Positions 11,558 through 23,667 of a stretch of 64,000 bases of DNA are shown piece by piece. Position numbers and translations under genes: made by a program. Origin of the DNA: Carallia brachiata (lineage: Eukaryota; Streptophyta; Magnoliopsida; Malpighiales; Rhizophoraceae). Within the stretch, counting starts at the first letter, position 1, and each line of letters opens with the position of its first letter. The DNA lies in the NCBI GenBank assembly GCA_021464245.1, contig JADCRB010000030.1, forward strand, positions 1,577,376-1,641,375, in the 5' to 3' direction. The notes beneath the pieces are model-generated. The model ran no database searches and was not told where the DNA came from. It was given only the letters and a program-made list of their open reading frames with translations.

Positions 11558-13390
11558 ATGGCATATATGTGCGCCGACAGTGGCAATCTAATGGCAATAG
11601 CCGAACAGGTCATCAAGCAGAAGCAACAGCAAGAGCAACAACAACAGCAACAGCAGCAGCAGCGCCAGCAACAGCAACTTCTGGGACTCACTTCCTTGCC
11701 TCTAAACCCCTGGCCCACCACAATGGCTAACAATCCCAATCTCGGTTACGGGCTCACCGGTACGGGCTTCTCCGACCCGTTTCAGGTTCCTGGGAGCTCA
11801 GATACTGGGGAGCCCGGGTTTCAGTTCCCGCAAATGGAGCACCATCAGCACTCGGGTGGGTTCAGGTTCTCGGATTTTGCAGGTGGGGCTGCCGGCGAGT
11901 TCGATTCCGATGAGTGGATGGATAGTTTAATGGGCGGCGGAGACTCAACGGATAGTTCGAATCTCCCATCTGGTTGCGACGCGTGGCAGAACAGTTCTGA
12001 TTTTGCTCTCTACGCTCCTGATCCTTTTGCCACATGCCCGAGTCGACTCACCGTGGGTTGCTCTTCGCCGTCCGATCTAAATCCAGTCATCTACGCTGAA
12101 ACCCAGAAAACCCACTGCCAAATTCAACTCCCAGCCTGGGCGCCATCGTCTCCGCCTCCTCCACCGCAACCGGCGGAGAAGGACGCCCCACCGCCGAACC
12201 CATCGCCACCAAAAACCCTCGAAACAGACTCCGCCGCCGGTCTGTCCGCAAGTTCCCCAGAAATCGAGTCAGCACCGCCGCTTTTAAAAGCTCTGCTCGA
12301 GTGCGCTCGACTCGCGGAGTCAGACCCGGAACGAGCCGCAAACTCGCTCGCCAGACTCAGGGAATCTGTGTCCGAACGCGGCGATCCGACCGAGAGAGTG
12401 GCTTTTTACTTCGCCGAAGCTTTACAAAGCAGAGTCTCTGTACAAGCAGAGAAAAGCTTAACCATGTACGAGACTACGAGCGAGGAGTTCACGCTCTCTT
12501 ACAAATCACTGAACGACGCGTGTCCCTATTCAAAATTTGCTCATCTGACAGCGAACCAAGCAATTTTGGAAGCCACCGAAGGGGAAAGCAACATTCACAT
12601 AGTGGATTTCGGGGTTGTTCAAGGGGTTCAGTGGGCGGCTCTTTTACAAGCTCTGGCCACACGAACCGCCGGAAAACCCGCTCGGATCCGGATCTCGGGT
12701 ATACCCGCTCCTGCTTTGGGTAAATCCCCGGCGGCTTCTCTGTCCGCTACTGGTAACAGGCTTCGGGATTTTGCGAAGCTCCTGGAATTGAATTTCGAGT
12801 TCGAACCCATTCTCACGCCCATTCAGGAGCTTAATGAATCGAGCTTCCGGGTCGACCCGGACGAGGTTTTGGCCGTTAACTTTATGCTTCAGTTGTATAA
12901 TCTGTTGGACGAGACTCCACTTGCTATCCAGACAGCGCTGAGGTTGTCCAAATCGTTGAACCCAAAGATTGTCACTTTAGGTGAGTATGAAGCGAGCTTG
13001 AACCGGGTCGGGTACTTGAGCCGGTTCAAGAATGCGCTGAAGTACTATTCCGCTGTGTTTGAATCTCTGGAGCCAAACTTGAACAGAGACTCGCCGGAGA
13101 GAATCCAGGTGGAGAGATTGCTGCTGGGTCGGAGAATTGCCGGCGTTGTTGGTCCGGAGGTGCCTGGAAGCAAGAGAGAACGGATGGAAGATAAAGAGCA
13201 ATGGAGGGTTTTGATGGAAAGTTCGGGTTTTGAACCGGTGGCGATCAGTCATTATGCAATGAGTCAAGCTAAGATACTTCTATGGAACTACAACTACAGT
13301 CCAAAGTATTCTCTGATAGAATTTGAACCTGGGTTTCTGTCTCTAGCTTGGAAGGAGGTGCCACTACTCACTGTTTCTTCATGGCGTTGA
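11558..13390 (+). CDS. SCL4: GRAS-family transcription regulator, SCL4/SCL7 subgroup
   Basis: Nuclear GRAS regulator of 610 residues in one exon, as is usual for this family. The start [15 protein letters not shown] is the conserved beginning of the SCL4/SCL7 group. Residues about 22-40 are glutamine-rich, residues 40-240 are low-complexity (Ser, Pro, Gly), and the GRAS domain runs from about 242 to the end. Visible blocks: leucine-rich region I ([19 protein letters not shown]), the [15 protein letters not shown] segment, the VHIID core as [14 protein letters not shown] (about 346), the PFYRE region around [19 protein letters not shown], and the C-terminal SAW motif ending LTVSSWR. GRAS proteins act through other transcription factors. 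Relatives of this subgroup have been linked to salt and drought responses; a role here is inference. SCL7 is the closest alternative name. The frame is open 13 codons upstream but without an ATG. Confidence 0.94.
   Translation: MAYMCADSGNLMAIAEQVIKQKQQQEQQQQQQQQQRQQQQLLGLTSLPLNPWPTTMANNPNLGYGLTGTGFSDPFQVPGSSDTGEPGFQFPQMEHHQHSGGFRFSDFAGGAAGEFDSDEWMDSLMGGGDSTDSSNLPSGCDAWQNSSDFALYAPDPFATCPSRLTVGCSSPSDLNPVIYAETQKTHCQIQLPAWAPSSPPPPPQPAEKDAPPPNPSPPKTLETDSAAGLSASSPEIESAPPLLKALLECARLAESDPERAANSLARLRESVSERGDPTERVAFYFAEALQSRVSVQAEKSLTMYETTSEEFTLSYKSLNDACPYSKFAHLTANQAILEATEGESNIHIVDFGVVQGVQWAALLQALATRTAGKPARIRISGIPAPALGKSPAASLSATGNRLRDFAKLLELNFEFEPILTPIQELNESSFRVDPDEVLAVNFMLQLYNLLDETPLAIQTALRLSKSLNPKIVTLGEYEASLNRVGYLSRFKNALKYYSAVFESLEPNLNRDSPERIQVERLLLGRRIAGVVGPEVPGSKRERMEDKEQWRVLMESSGFEPVAISHYAMSQAKILLWNYNYSPKYSLIEFEPGFLSLAWKEVPLLTVSSWR
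11617..11678 (+). repeat. CAG/CAA-rich tract encoding polyglutamine
   Basis: Mixed CAG and CAA codons encode a run of about 18 glutamines broken by single Lys, Glu and Arg residues. Mixed codons make it less prone to slippage than pure CAG. Length variation among cultivars is plausible. Confidence 0.9.
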
Positions 13391-16300
13391 TATTGGGGGG
13401 TTTTTTTGGTTTGGCCTTTGGCTTTGCTTGCTTTGCTGCTATAAGTTTCCACCTGACATATTTTTTCTCTGGTGTGAAACAACTGCTGTCGATGCTTTTT
13501 GTTGGGTTGCCAATTGATGGACCAAAAAACTACTATTTGTTTAATTATGGTTAGTAGTTGTTCACTGGGCTCACGCATTTGCAGACTCTTGTCTTCTTAG
13601 GTTTGTTTAGGCTAATTACCTGGTTGTTAATCGCCCTCTGTTTGGTCTTTAGATATGCATGGATGGTCTGTTTTTGTACTTCTTTTTTTGGGTCTGGGTT
13701 TTTAACTCCTATTACAAGGTTGAAATTTTTAGTATCACAAATTGTATAAAGCAAGGGAAACGAAATTCATGAAAGAAAATGAAGGGGTTTCTTTCCCAGG
13801 TCTGGTGTTTGTAACTCTGTACATAAATTTGGATCTTGATAATGAATTTAGCAGTTAATTTTCCTTGTCTATGATTTATGGCAATTGAAAAGAGACAGTA
13901 TTAGGGTGCGGGGGAAACTATGAATTTTCCCTGTAACTCTGTTCCTCACCACCGGGCACTGACTGCCTCCGGGTCAAGGCTTTTGATTTACCCACATTGC
14001 GGTTTGGCATCACATTTTCTTTCTCCTGTGACTTGGTCGCAGGAATGGTAAAGAAGCGGCACAAATAGTAAATGGCGTATGCTCCAACGTTCTGTAACCA
14101 ATGTCTGATGCAGACCCATAATAGGGTTTAGAAATATGTGATTACTGAAAATTGGTTTTTGATGACGACTGGTTCGGGCTGTTTGTAAACGTTGAAATGG
14201 TTTTTGATGCAAACCGGTGCTGCAAGCAATGCTTGCATAAATGGTCTTGCAGAAGACTTTTCGACTTGTTTTAGATCTCATTGGTCAATTTGTATGATCT
14301 TTTAGCTCGGCCATCATTTTCTTTAAATCTAATGATTTGAAAAAGAAAATATTCTAGAAATTCTTAGCTTTTGGAAATATTTGTAATTGAGTCCTAATGT
14401 TTTGAATTTCCAAACCAGTCCAAAATTTTTGATTTTCATTCCACTCAATCCTTTTTGTTAACAAAGAGTTCAAATGCTTACTAAAAGCACAAAAATACGT
14501 CCATCTACAAATTTTGCTATTTTTAACTTATAAAAAGTAAATTTCTTATATTTTTTTTCACGCAAATTTACAAGAAAATTTAGATTTCATAAATCCTTTA
14601 TGACAAAAGTGAGGCATGTATTGTAAAAAATGTATTAAATTTAAAAAAAAAAATTCGTTTAGATGTTGTTAGATAGACTGTATATCTTTCGCATGTCTTT
14701 TATTACATGTCTACGTAGTCAAGTTCTTTCGATTTTTGTCTTTTATATGTAGGAGAAATAAAAAAAAATTAACAAAATATGTACGTAAACATATTTTAAA
14801 CATATTTTAAAACGTGTTTAGGTTTCTAATAATATAACCAATTGCTATCAAGAAAAGAACTTATATCATATGAAAATTGAAGGTGCAGGGCTTGTTTAAA
14901 AACTTGGAAATATTTAGAACTCAATCATAAAGATCTTAAAAAATTTAGAACTTCTAAAGTGCTTTCCGAAAATTTTGAAAAGGACCAGAATTTGTACATG
15001 GACCCTTGCTGCCTTCTCTGCCAATTACATAATCTCAGATCATGGGCCATTTTATCTCCTCGTGATGGCTTCAATGCGTGTCATTTTCTTCCGGCAATCG
15101 GACTTTCACTGCTTTTACATAGAGAGATAAACATGGTTTGTTATCTTTTGACAAAAGGTGAGAAAGAAACAGAGGTGGAGACAACGGCCTCTTTCCCGCT
15201 ATCTTAGAATTAACGGGCCAGAGCTAAGCAAATAGAATACTTAATTCTGTTGTTCCTGGTCCAAGCGATTGCGACCTTTCCAGGTCAATTTTTAAGACCA
15301 TCGAAATTTCTGCCGAGGAAAGGCCCCACAATAAAATTAGAATTAAAAATATATAAAAAAAAAAAAAATTATAGACCAGAAATAATCATAATACAATTGA
15401 CTGATTGATTTATATAATCAAACGATTAATATTTGTAATAAAAATAAGTGTATGGTAATCTTTTTGTTGAAAAAAAACCAACCTATTGCATTATAACTGT
15501 TTTTTTGTCTGCTATTTAATATGTCAATAATAAGACTGAAAAGAGAAGGTGCAGCAAATTCCAGCTTACTGCTAATTTCTTGGTTTTATTGGGAAGGGAA
15601 GAACTATTGCTTTCTAGAAATGTCTACAGAGCTTCAGTTTTTGTTAAAATAACTTTTGTATAGTATAGTAGTTGAGGTGTAGGCTCAAATAAAGCCACAC
15701 ATCTCCTTTCATCAGAAACTTGAGACATCGAATTCTCCTCCAAAGAGGAAACCCATTTTGTGGTTCCAAAACAATATATCTGTATTGGTACGTAGTCTCA
15801 AGGGAACCAAATAGAAGCCATGTAATGTGAAGTTTGCCATTCGTGAAAAAACATCTTGTTAATTCCTTGCATGTGAACCATGCAATGTGCATTGTCCAAC
15901 ATGAAGATGGTGCACTTCACTTTTTATCATCAACACCACCGGATCCCGATTTGGCAATTGATATGACTCTGCTCTAAATTGGGCTTTTACCAGGCACGGC
16001 TCTAACTCCCTACAGATAGTGAGAACACATACTATGTCACATAAAATTGACCTTCACTAACAGTTTTATGGTCTGCAATATTATTTTTTGGCACATGGGA
16101 AAATTTTTGTGGCCTGGAGTTTTTTCAACTTCGGAAATGACCCTCTTCGTCGGCTTTCCTTGTTTCCAAGTAAGTAATCATAACGCACAAAGAACTGAGG
16201 TTGGCCACAACAAGAGCTCAAAACGAGAAGAAAGAGTGTTTCTACAATAATATTGGGAAGGCCTTTGTCCCATACCATTTGTAATACAATACAAAGAGCC

Positions 16301-16502
16301 CTCAGCCATTTTCGATTTGAAAAAATGGTCTTTTTCCTTTTTTAATTGTTTTTTTTAAATAATAATTTTTCTTCTTTGCTTTCTTCTTCTCTTTAATTTA
16401 TAAGATTTTACGATTCCCAAAAGAACAATCCTTTTTACTCCACAAATCAATTTTTGAGAATCTCTTATTTTAAAAAGGATCTCAGAATTTTGTAGAATGA
16501 CA
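13391..16502. other. GRAS gene 3' UTR and intergenic DNA
   Basis: About 450 bases of T-rich sequence after the stop are probably 3' UTR. The rest is AT-rich with short open frames (for example minus 13988-14281 and plus 14959-15207) that resemble no known protein. No structured RNA recognised. Confidence 0.55.
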
Positions 16503-16709
16503 GTGTGTTTGGATTGTGAAAAATTAGTGAGAAAGAAAGTTACGTCAAAAAAAAAATTGTTTGAATTGATGAAAAATCTGTGAAAAAGAAAATGATGAGA
16601 AAGAAAATAAAAAAATAAGTTGTAACAGAAAATGTTGTGTATGATAAACATCTGAGAAAGAAATTCTGATTCCAAATTTTTTCCATCTTTTCTCACAGTC
16701 TAAACACAC
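16503..16709. mobile_element. MITE-like element (about 207 bp)
   Basis: Left end GTGTGTTTGGATTGTGA and the inverse of the right end, GTGTGTTTAGACTGTGA, agree at 15 of 17 positions. The interior is AT-rich and non-coding. No clear target duplication could be seen, so the exact ends and superfamily are uncertain. Confidence 0.5.
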
Positions 16710-16875
16710 CTCAAGTGTAAAATAAAAAATGTAGCTTCTTATCATTATTGATTTATGTAGTGGGATGTCAAAGTAAAAAAAAAAAATAAAAAATACAAAC
16801 TTCATTTGGTGGATTCCAAAAAATTTCGAATGGTATGAGTAGTTAAATTTATAAAAATAAAAAATAAATAAATTA

Positions 16876-17300
16876 TTAAGCGTGTGCGTTATTAGTTAAA
16901 CAAACTTCATAACACTTCTTTTTTTTTTTTTTTGAAGTGCTTTTGGCTGCCGCCGCGTTGTCGGTTGTACAAACGGTAAAAACTGCTGGTGGCCCAAATC
17001 TTAATAAAGATCGAGAATCCAACGGTGGTAGAATGGTTCTCATAACCGAACGGGACCCTCTCAGCACGGCGGTGTGAATCAGTGAATGTGCTTGCTGACG
17101 TCGGATGGCAGCTGCAACGGTCGAATGGTCACACTGATTAACGACACAAACGTAGAAGCCAATGGTCCGTTTTGCAGTGACAGACAACTAGAGCCTCGTG
17201 ATGCCGATGGAACGGTGTGGACCGTAAATCATTTCTTGCCTCTCTTTCTATTTTTCCCCTCTCTTTTTTTTTGGCGAAATTATTTTCTTGATTCCTTTTT
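16876..17300. other. GC-richer island without a recognised gene
   Basis: Between about 16935 and 17225 base composition rises well above the flanks, with several CAACGG-type words. Frames on both strands (minus 16876-17187, plus 17086-17322) look non-protein-like. It could be a promoter remnant or an old transposon. Confidence 0.4.
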
Positions 17301-17424
17301 ATTCTTCATCCAAAAAATATAAGTATGTATTATAGCTACCGGAAATCAAAATTTGTTAAAACTTTTTTTTTTTTTCATTCATGAGATAGTATTAAGCCTT
17401 CTATTTGAATGCGTGAAAAATTTA

Positions 17425-17907
17425 GACTGTGTTTGGGAGGGGAGAAAGTAGGGGAAGGGAGAGAAAAGTGAGATAATTAAAATAAATTGTTGTGTTTAGA
17501 AAATGTTTAAAAAGTGGGGGAGATGAAAGTTTTTAATTTCCCTAATTCTCCCTACCCCACCAAAATCAATCTTCTAAAAAATGAGAGGAAAGTTGTTAGT
17601 TCTCCTACTAAATTTATTAAATGACTCAATTACCTTTATATAATTTAAAAATTATAATTTTACCTAAATAAAATATCTTAATAAAATTTATTATGAAAGA
17701 TAAAATTGTTATATCAACACATTTTATATTCCTCTCTCCCACTTTCCACCATTTCCCAAACAAAAAAATTTATAATTTTCCTCCCTCTCATCACCTCTTT
17801 CTAAACATATGAGAAGATTGAAAATATTCTATTCCTCTAATGATCATCCCCTCCACTTTTTTCTCCCTTACTTTTCTCTCTCTCAAGAATTTTATCCAAA
17901 CACAGTG
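17425..17907. mobile_element. Tourist/Harbinger-like MITE (483 bp)
   Basis: Ends are GACTGTGTTTGG and, inverted, CACTGTGTTTGG (11 of 12 identical). TTA lies directly outside both ends (17422-17424 and 17908-17910), the trinucleotide duplication typical of PIF/Harbinger elements. Both arms are purine-rich then pyrimidine-rich (GGGAGAGAAAAGTGAG; CTCCCTTACTTTTCTC), so the transcript could fold into a long imperfect hairpin. No transposase. Confidence 0.65.
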
Positions 17908-18072
17908 TTAGTGAAGTTTCTGTTTTACAATTTTTTTTAGTTGTCAAAATTAAAAAAATAAGAGTGATAATTTATAATTTCAATTAAATTTTCTTAGAAG
18001 CAAATTTTATGATCTTTAGTTTAGGTACTCAACTGATTAATTTCATCACGTTACATGACTAGAGGTAGATTT

Positions 18073-18272
18073 GGGACCATGATTTACATAGTATCAAAGC
18101 ATTCTATCCTTTTTTTTTTTTTTTTGACATCCAATAAAATTGGAGACCATGATTTACATGGTATCAAAGCATTCTATCCATTTTTTTTTGGACATCCAAT
18201 AAAATTGGAGACCATGATTTACATGTTATCAAAGCATTCTATCCATTTTTTCGAGACAACAGCTAAAATTGA
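18073..18272 (+). repeat. Three tandem copies of a 65-69 bp unit containing a primer-binding-site-like motif
   Basis: Copies begin near 18073, 18142 and 18207. Each contains ACCATGATTTACATGGTATC (with single changes) then AAAGCATTCTATCC, a T-run and CATCCAATAAAATTGG. TGGTATCAAAGC is one base from TGGTATCAGAGC, the initiator-tRNA-Met primer site of many plant Copia retrotransposons, and is preceded by CA as at an LTR boundary. Probably amplified from a retrotransposon remnant; no LTR pair was found. Confidence 0.65.
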
Positions 18273-18427
18273 AACTGCAGCATTCTGTTTTTTTTTTTTT
18301 TTTTTTTTTGCAGAGAAGATGGTAGCTCATTATTATATAAGAAGACATTTGAGAGAGAGTATTGAAGTTCAAACTTTAAACCTTATACACATTTAATTAT
18401 TCTAACTAAAGTAGATTTTCAAATTCT

Positions 18428-18610
18428 TTTTTTTTTGTCTGAAACCTCGGTATCTGTAGTCTAATTGGACCTCGACTAATCCGATGCGAGTTGAGTGAAC
18501 CCAAGAAAGGGGGTTAAAACTCTTCCAGTGCTCATTTTCTCCATTCATAAGACTCGAACCCAAGACCTTATTTAAGAGAATAAGTTTCTTACTATTTGAA
18601 CTAACCGACG
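18428..18610 (-). mobile_element. tRNA-derived SINE
   Basis: On the minus strand a box A-like sequence (inverse of 18592-18606: GGTTAGTTCAAATAG) is followed 31 nt later by a box B-like GGTTCGAGTC (inverse of 18551-18560). A non-tRNA body follows, ending in an A-run (T-run at 18428-18435 on the plus strand). This is the usual order of plant tRNA-derived SINEs. No target duplication could be seen. Confidence 0.6.
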
Positions 18611-18830
18611 TGGGTAATTAATTACAAGTCCACAAATGTTATTGAGAAGAGTGCTAGGGCCCTTGTCAACCATCCGCTAGATGGTCCAGCCCATGACGCC
18701 GAAGTTCTATTATAGCTTTGAGCCCAAACTTCGGTATGTGATGGCCCGTCAAAAAAGACTGTCAGAGTCTGAGAATTTCCATGTTCGTTGTCACTTGAAC
18801 ATATCAACTTGGCGATACCCATCCAAGTGG

Positions 18831-18890
18831 CGACGTGCAAGGGCCGGAGCTCTGTCTCCACGCCACGTTTCCCACTAGAAAAGCCACGTG
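18831..18890 (+). promoter_or_regulatory. Three ACGT elements upstream of the small three-exon gene
   Basis: GACGTGC (18832), CCACGTTT (18863) and a G-box/ABRE CCACGTGCC (from 18884) lie in 60 bases, roughly 180-230 bases before the ATG at 19066. A TATA-like TTTATATATTTAAG lies at about 19020. Paired ABREs usually mark ABA-, drought- or seed-maturation-responsive promoters; that response is inferred here. Confidence 0.55.
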
Positions 18891-19065
18891 CCCGAATGCA
18901 AGAGCAAGTCTCCGGTGATACGAGGTGGCCGTTCTATTGAATCGGACAATAATGCTGACCACTGGTGCCGTTAAATGTGTCTCATGTTTCTGTTTTGTCT
19001 CACTTTGATGCTCTACAGTTTTATATATTTAAGCAGCCATCTTCAAGGAGACATAGTTTCAGACA

Positions 19066-20092
19066 ATGAGTCAGGTATTCAGATCAGTTCGAGCACATCA
19101 GCTAGCCATTTTCTCGTCGCCTCCAAACCAGCTGCGTCAAAGAGCTTCGGGGGTCGGATTCAGGCAAGTCACAACTCTGTCTAAGAAGCCGGACGGTCAG
19201 CAAAACATGGACAAGACCAAGAAGCAGAACCAAGAAACTGGGTTTGTGTCTCTTCGATCTTAATTTCTCGGTTTCATGGCTTTGGTTTTTTTTTTTTTTT
19301 GGGGGGGGGGGGGGAGGATTATTTTATTTGCATTGGTGTTTGCGATGATTAATTCTAACATGTGGGAGTTTCCCTTGTTGCAATTTGCGTCCGAAGGGAT
19401 GTGATGTCTCATTCTTTCGGAGAAGGGTATGCTACGAGGTCTGATGAAGAAGGATTTGGGGGGATCTACGGAGGAAACCAGTCCATTCCTAAGGTTGATA
19501 TTGACAAAAAAATCCATGAGAATCATCCCGGTATTTCTCTCAATCATTGGTAATTTTTATTTATATATTTAATTTTGAAATAGATATACATACTCATTAT
19601 TTACTAAACTATTTTATATTTTATTCGAAATTTATTTATTTTTTTATTTGTAAACACTCATAGGACCATGAGCTTAGTATCTCTCCCCTTTTTTTCTTTT
19701 TCATATATTCTACACTTTTGTTCATACAATCAAAATTTAAAATCTTTAAAATAGAATTTGAGCAAATCTATAAAATAGAATTTGATCTCTAATAATTAGA
19801 ATGTTTTGTGAATTATGGAGTTCTACCCTTTATAGAACAACATATATAGACAATCAACCTCAGAAATGTTTAAGAATGCTAGGATTAAAGTAAATAGATG
19901 GTTTAGATTTCTCGCATAATTAATATTTTTAATTTTACAATTTTTTACTTCGTCACTACTTATTTTCGTATTCTAATGGCTGTATCATTGTAATTTGGTT
20001 ATGTGGCGGCGTGTGAAGCTTATGACAAGACCCAGGGAAGTGAAGTGAAGGAGAAGGAGAAAGGACGTTGCCAGACACATGCTGAAAGCTAG
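19066..20092 (+). CDS. Small plant-specific protein, possibly seed/LEA-like, probably organelle-targeted
   Basis: Three exons join in frame: 19066-19241, 19397-19530, 20019-20092 (introns GT-AG), giving 127 residues. The first 37 residues (MSQVFRSVRAHQLAIFSSPP onward) are rich in Arg, Ser and Gln with no acidic residue, like a mitochondrial presequence. The remainder is hydrophilic, with a Gly-rich central block around HSFGEGYATRSDEEGFGGIY and a charged C-terminus (GSEVKEKEKGRCQTHAES). No catalytic motif or membrane segment. The composition and the upstream ACGT boxes fit a late-embryogenesis-abundant type stress protein. Its place next to SDH1 and SCL4 matches, as I recall, the Arabidopsis neighbour AT5G66780. 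Intron 1 contains a T-run followed by 14 Gs (19301-19314). Gene reality is well supported; function is not established. Confidence 0.78.
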
Positions 20093-21064
20093 GCGGTTTA
20101 TTTTCCCTCCGACGTGCCTAGAAAAATAATAAAAGAAAGTTTATGGGAGACTTGATTGCTGTGTGTATGAGGGCAGAGATTGTCTTTTCCATGATGTTTT
20201 TTTTTGCTATATATTGATTATATTCTTTGTGTTTTTTCCGTTTTTGGAACAATAAATCCACCTCTCTGGGTGCCTTTTTTTTTTCTTTTTTTTGACCACA
20301 AAGAAATTGTTTTGTTGCATTGATATTAATCTGGGTGTTCTTTTTTTTGTGTACTTGTTAAGTAAGATGTTAATGTTCCCTAGGTGTTTGTCATAAAATC
20401 ATCTTGTTAACGGTTTATTATTATTTTTCTCTCTATCGAAGAAATTACCTTAATGGAACTATATTTAGACTTTATTATGCAGTCCAAAAAGTGTAAGCTA
20501 AATGTATTAGCCATTTGGGATTAATTTGATTTTAATTCACAGGTCTGATAATCGATATATTTGTGGTAGATTTTTTTTTTATTGTTAAAAAAAAAAAAGG
20601 AAAATCTACTAGCCGTTTGGGCCTGTGAACTTCCTTGGACTTCAATGCACGGTAGTCCAAAGTAGAGAGTCCCCCGAAGGCCTGTGCTAACGGTAACTAT
20701 GAGTGGTGTATGAAAAGGGAATTACTACGGCAACCAAATGAAAATTTTCAAATTCCCCTCGTGATTGGTCGAATTTGAATTCCAAATTCAGGCAATTCAC
20801 AGAATTACGTGTTTACTCTTTTGTTTTTCGGCATTTTTTTTGGTCTTAGTGCAGAATTACGTGTTTCTTGGACTCCAATTAACACAAAAATGGCACTAGT
20901 ATAGGGGATGAGAAAAAAAAGGGACCGAGATAGTGGGCTGAAGCCCGTAATAAGATGACTGGGCAACTTTCAAAGATGATGGTTTAATTACAACATTCAA
21001 ATTTAGATGTATATGAAAGGGATGTGAGAGCAATAATTTTGCGCAAAATTTTGATGCAAAATCT
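20093..21064. other. 3' UTR and intergenic DNA
   Basis: About 200 bases of probable 3' UTR (an AATAAA-type signal lies near 20250), then T-rich sequence with no recognised gene. Confidence 0.55.
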
Positions 21065-21072
21065 CTCATGTT

Positions 21073-22334
21073 TAGGGATGACAATTTTATCAGTATCTAT
21101 CAGAGATTATTCATATTCGCTCCGACGAGAATAGAGTCAAAGTTAGTTGATCAGGGAATAAGGCGGGGATCCCCATTCCCCGCATTTTTTTAGTAGGTAC
21201 GGGACGGGGATAGGTTTATCTATCCCCATCCCCATACCCTCTCCATACCCGCCTTTTTTTTTTATTCTTCAATGTTTATTCGTTTTTATTGTTAATATTT
21301 GCTACATTTACAATTCAATAATTTATATTTTAACTACTTTAAAATTATTAATGAAATTACTTTCCCTTAAACTTGATAATTTACTCACAATATTGATAAC
21401 CTTAGGGGCAAGGATTCAAGCAATAACCAATTCTAATGACAATCATAAAATTTTTAATGAATAATGCAAGAATTACGATAATTTGTTCTGAAACACGGTC
21501 TTTTTACTGGAAATCTTGTTCTAAAACACTATTATTTCTTTTTTTCCAAAGATGCTAGCATATACATGCCAAAAATATGAAAATAAATTGTTTAAAAAGT
21601 TAGAAACAAAGTTAAAATTCCTAATATTGCAAGAAATCTAATACCATATACAGAAAATAAAAAAAAAATTAAAATTATGAGGTAAAGTTTCCTTAGTTTT
21701 CATTCATTAAATTTTTCGTAATTGAATTTTTTTTGTGTAATCTATATTTTTATAAAATATAATTTTAAACTTTAGTGTTATGCAGTTATTGAAACGTTGA
21801 ATGTGATTTACCTAAATTATTCTTCTATGTCAGCATTTTCAAAAATAGTGTCATTATATTAGTATATAAATTTGAGCAATATAGTTTCAATACTTGCTTA
21901 TCATAAACTTGAGTAATATAATATCTTCAAAAATAGTGTTATCATTTTTTTACATGTTGTGCATCAAGTTGTGAGCCCTTAATTTATATTGCTAATTCTT
22001 AATATAAAACTCGTGCGTTTGAACTTTAATATTTAGATCACTTATTCATTATATTTTTGAGTCAAAGGATATTTGTAACATATACAGTTAATTTGTCATT
22101 AACTAGAAGATTCAAGTACTTTGAGCAGTGAAAATATATGATTTTTTTAATTTTCATTTGGACAGATATGAGGTGGGGACGACGATCCCCATTTCCCAGC
22201 GAGGATCAGGACAGGAGTAAAATTTCTTACCCATCGAAAACGAAGGCAAGAATAAGGACGAGAATGAAGATGATAAACAGATATAGAGAACAGAAGGTCA
22301 TCTTCGGCCATAGCCTTCCCCATTGCCAACCCTA
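21073..22334. mobile_element. hAT-like non-autonomous element (1,262 bp)
   Basis: Left end TAGGGATGACAAT and the inverse of the right end, TAGGGTTGGCAAT, match at 11 of 13 positions. Flanks CTCATGTT (21065-21072) and TTCATATT (22335-22342) match at 6 of 8. Both sub-terminal regions hold G/C-rich blocks of GGGGATCCCC and CGGGGAT type, a pattern common in plant genomes. The central kilobase is AT-rich with no transposase frame. Shared TAGGG ends suggest kinship with the element at 6618. Confidence 0.6.
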
Positions 22335-22342
22335 TTCATATT

Positions 22343-23529
22343 GAGGGCCACTGCAGAGAGAGACGTAGGACTTAGGTGGGAGAGGCAGGAGCTGGTCACC
22401 AGAACACAGAACAATATGTGTCGCTCTCGCTTCTTATGAGCTATGGCCGATGGCCCATGGTCGCAGGGCACATAAATAAGCGTTGTCCTCCCATAAAAAT
22501 TATCTAAGAATTAATTATTTAAAATAATTAATTTATTGATACTATATTAATAATTAATGAGTAAGTGGAAAATCCAATTTTCACATTCTTTAGTTTTTGT
22601 TTAATTGTAATATAAATTTTGATCATTTTTTTAAAAAATAAAAAAATTATTGTAATTTATAGTCTAACGATCATCTTAATAAAAAAAAAAAAAGCACAAA
22701 GCATAATTTCTCAATAAACTTAGTACGGAATCTATTTTCTAGGACAACTGGATCTATAATTATTTAAGGATTACAGTCGATTGAGAGCAATAAATCAGTG
22801 AATTTGCACCATAGTCTGGACAAACCAGTAGATAAGGACAACAAAGAGTCGGAACGAGTCCATTATTCTGGATGTATCTTTTGCTCGTTCTAGTAAATTC
22901 TTAGTTTGGGTATAATCTCAGATTAAAAAAATAAATGGAGAAATGTTACACTTGACTAATCGAGCTTCTATATGTTTGAGTAATGTTAAATATCCCTAAA
23001 ATAATTTATAACGCTTAATAGTATCATTAGTTTGTCTCAAAAGTTTAAGATAGTTTTATAACATAAATACATTTTGGACTCAAAATCTTGAATATATAAT
23101 AGATATATAATTATCTAAACTGTTAAATTATTAAATATATATTAAATTAAAAATAAAAATAAAAAAAACAACACATGCAATTGAGTTAACTGCATAACGT
23201 GTCAGCAATGATGAAAAATGTTGGATCGCCCAAAAGACTTGGTGCGGTGCATAGTCTTTTTAAGATGTTATTATCTCCAATCCGATGTTCTTGGATCCTA
23301 TGCAACAATAATAATTGTTGAGAAAACAGTCAAATAAAAAAATTATTTTAATTTTTGAAAAAATATATTACAAAAATTTTTCTTTAAAATGAAATTTTAA
23401 TATCTTTAATATTATCTTAAATTTTAATTTTTTAAAAAATTTAAAATTTTTTATTATCTATAATTATACTATTACTATTTTCTATATTTCTTAATTTGTC
23501 AAAAAAACAAAACGCAACAATAATTTTGT
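22343..23529. other. Intergenic, no gene recognised
   Basis: A short GC-richer patch (22345-22480) is followed by AT-rich DNA. No protein-like frame or RNA gene seen. Confidence 0.5.
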
Positions 23530-23667
23530 TTGACAGCTCACACGTGCCGTCCATATCTCTGGATAATCGTCAAAGAAACAAGGCACCAGCTCAGCCACGT
23601 TAAACTAATCTTAGCCTTCCAATCTTCAGACCATTCTTTAATCGTGTCCGTCTATTTTACAGAACCT

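Noticed and set aside
12087..12341. Overlapping antisense frames inside the GRAS gene
   Set aside because: Shadow frames of a GC-rich coding exon.
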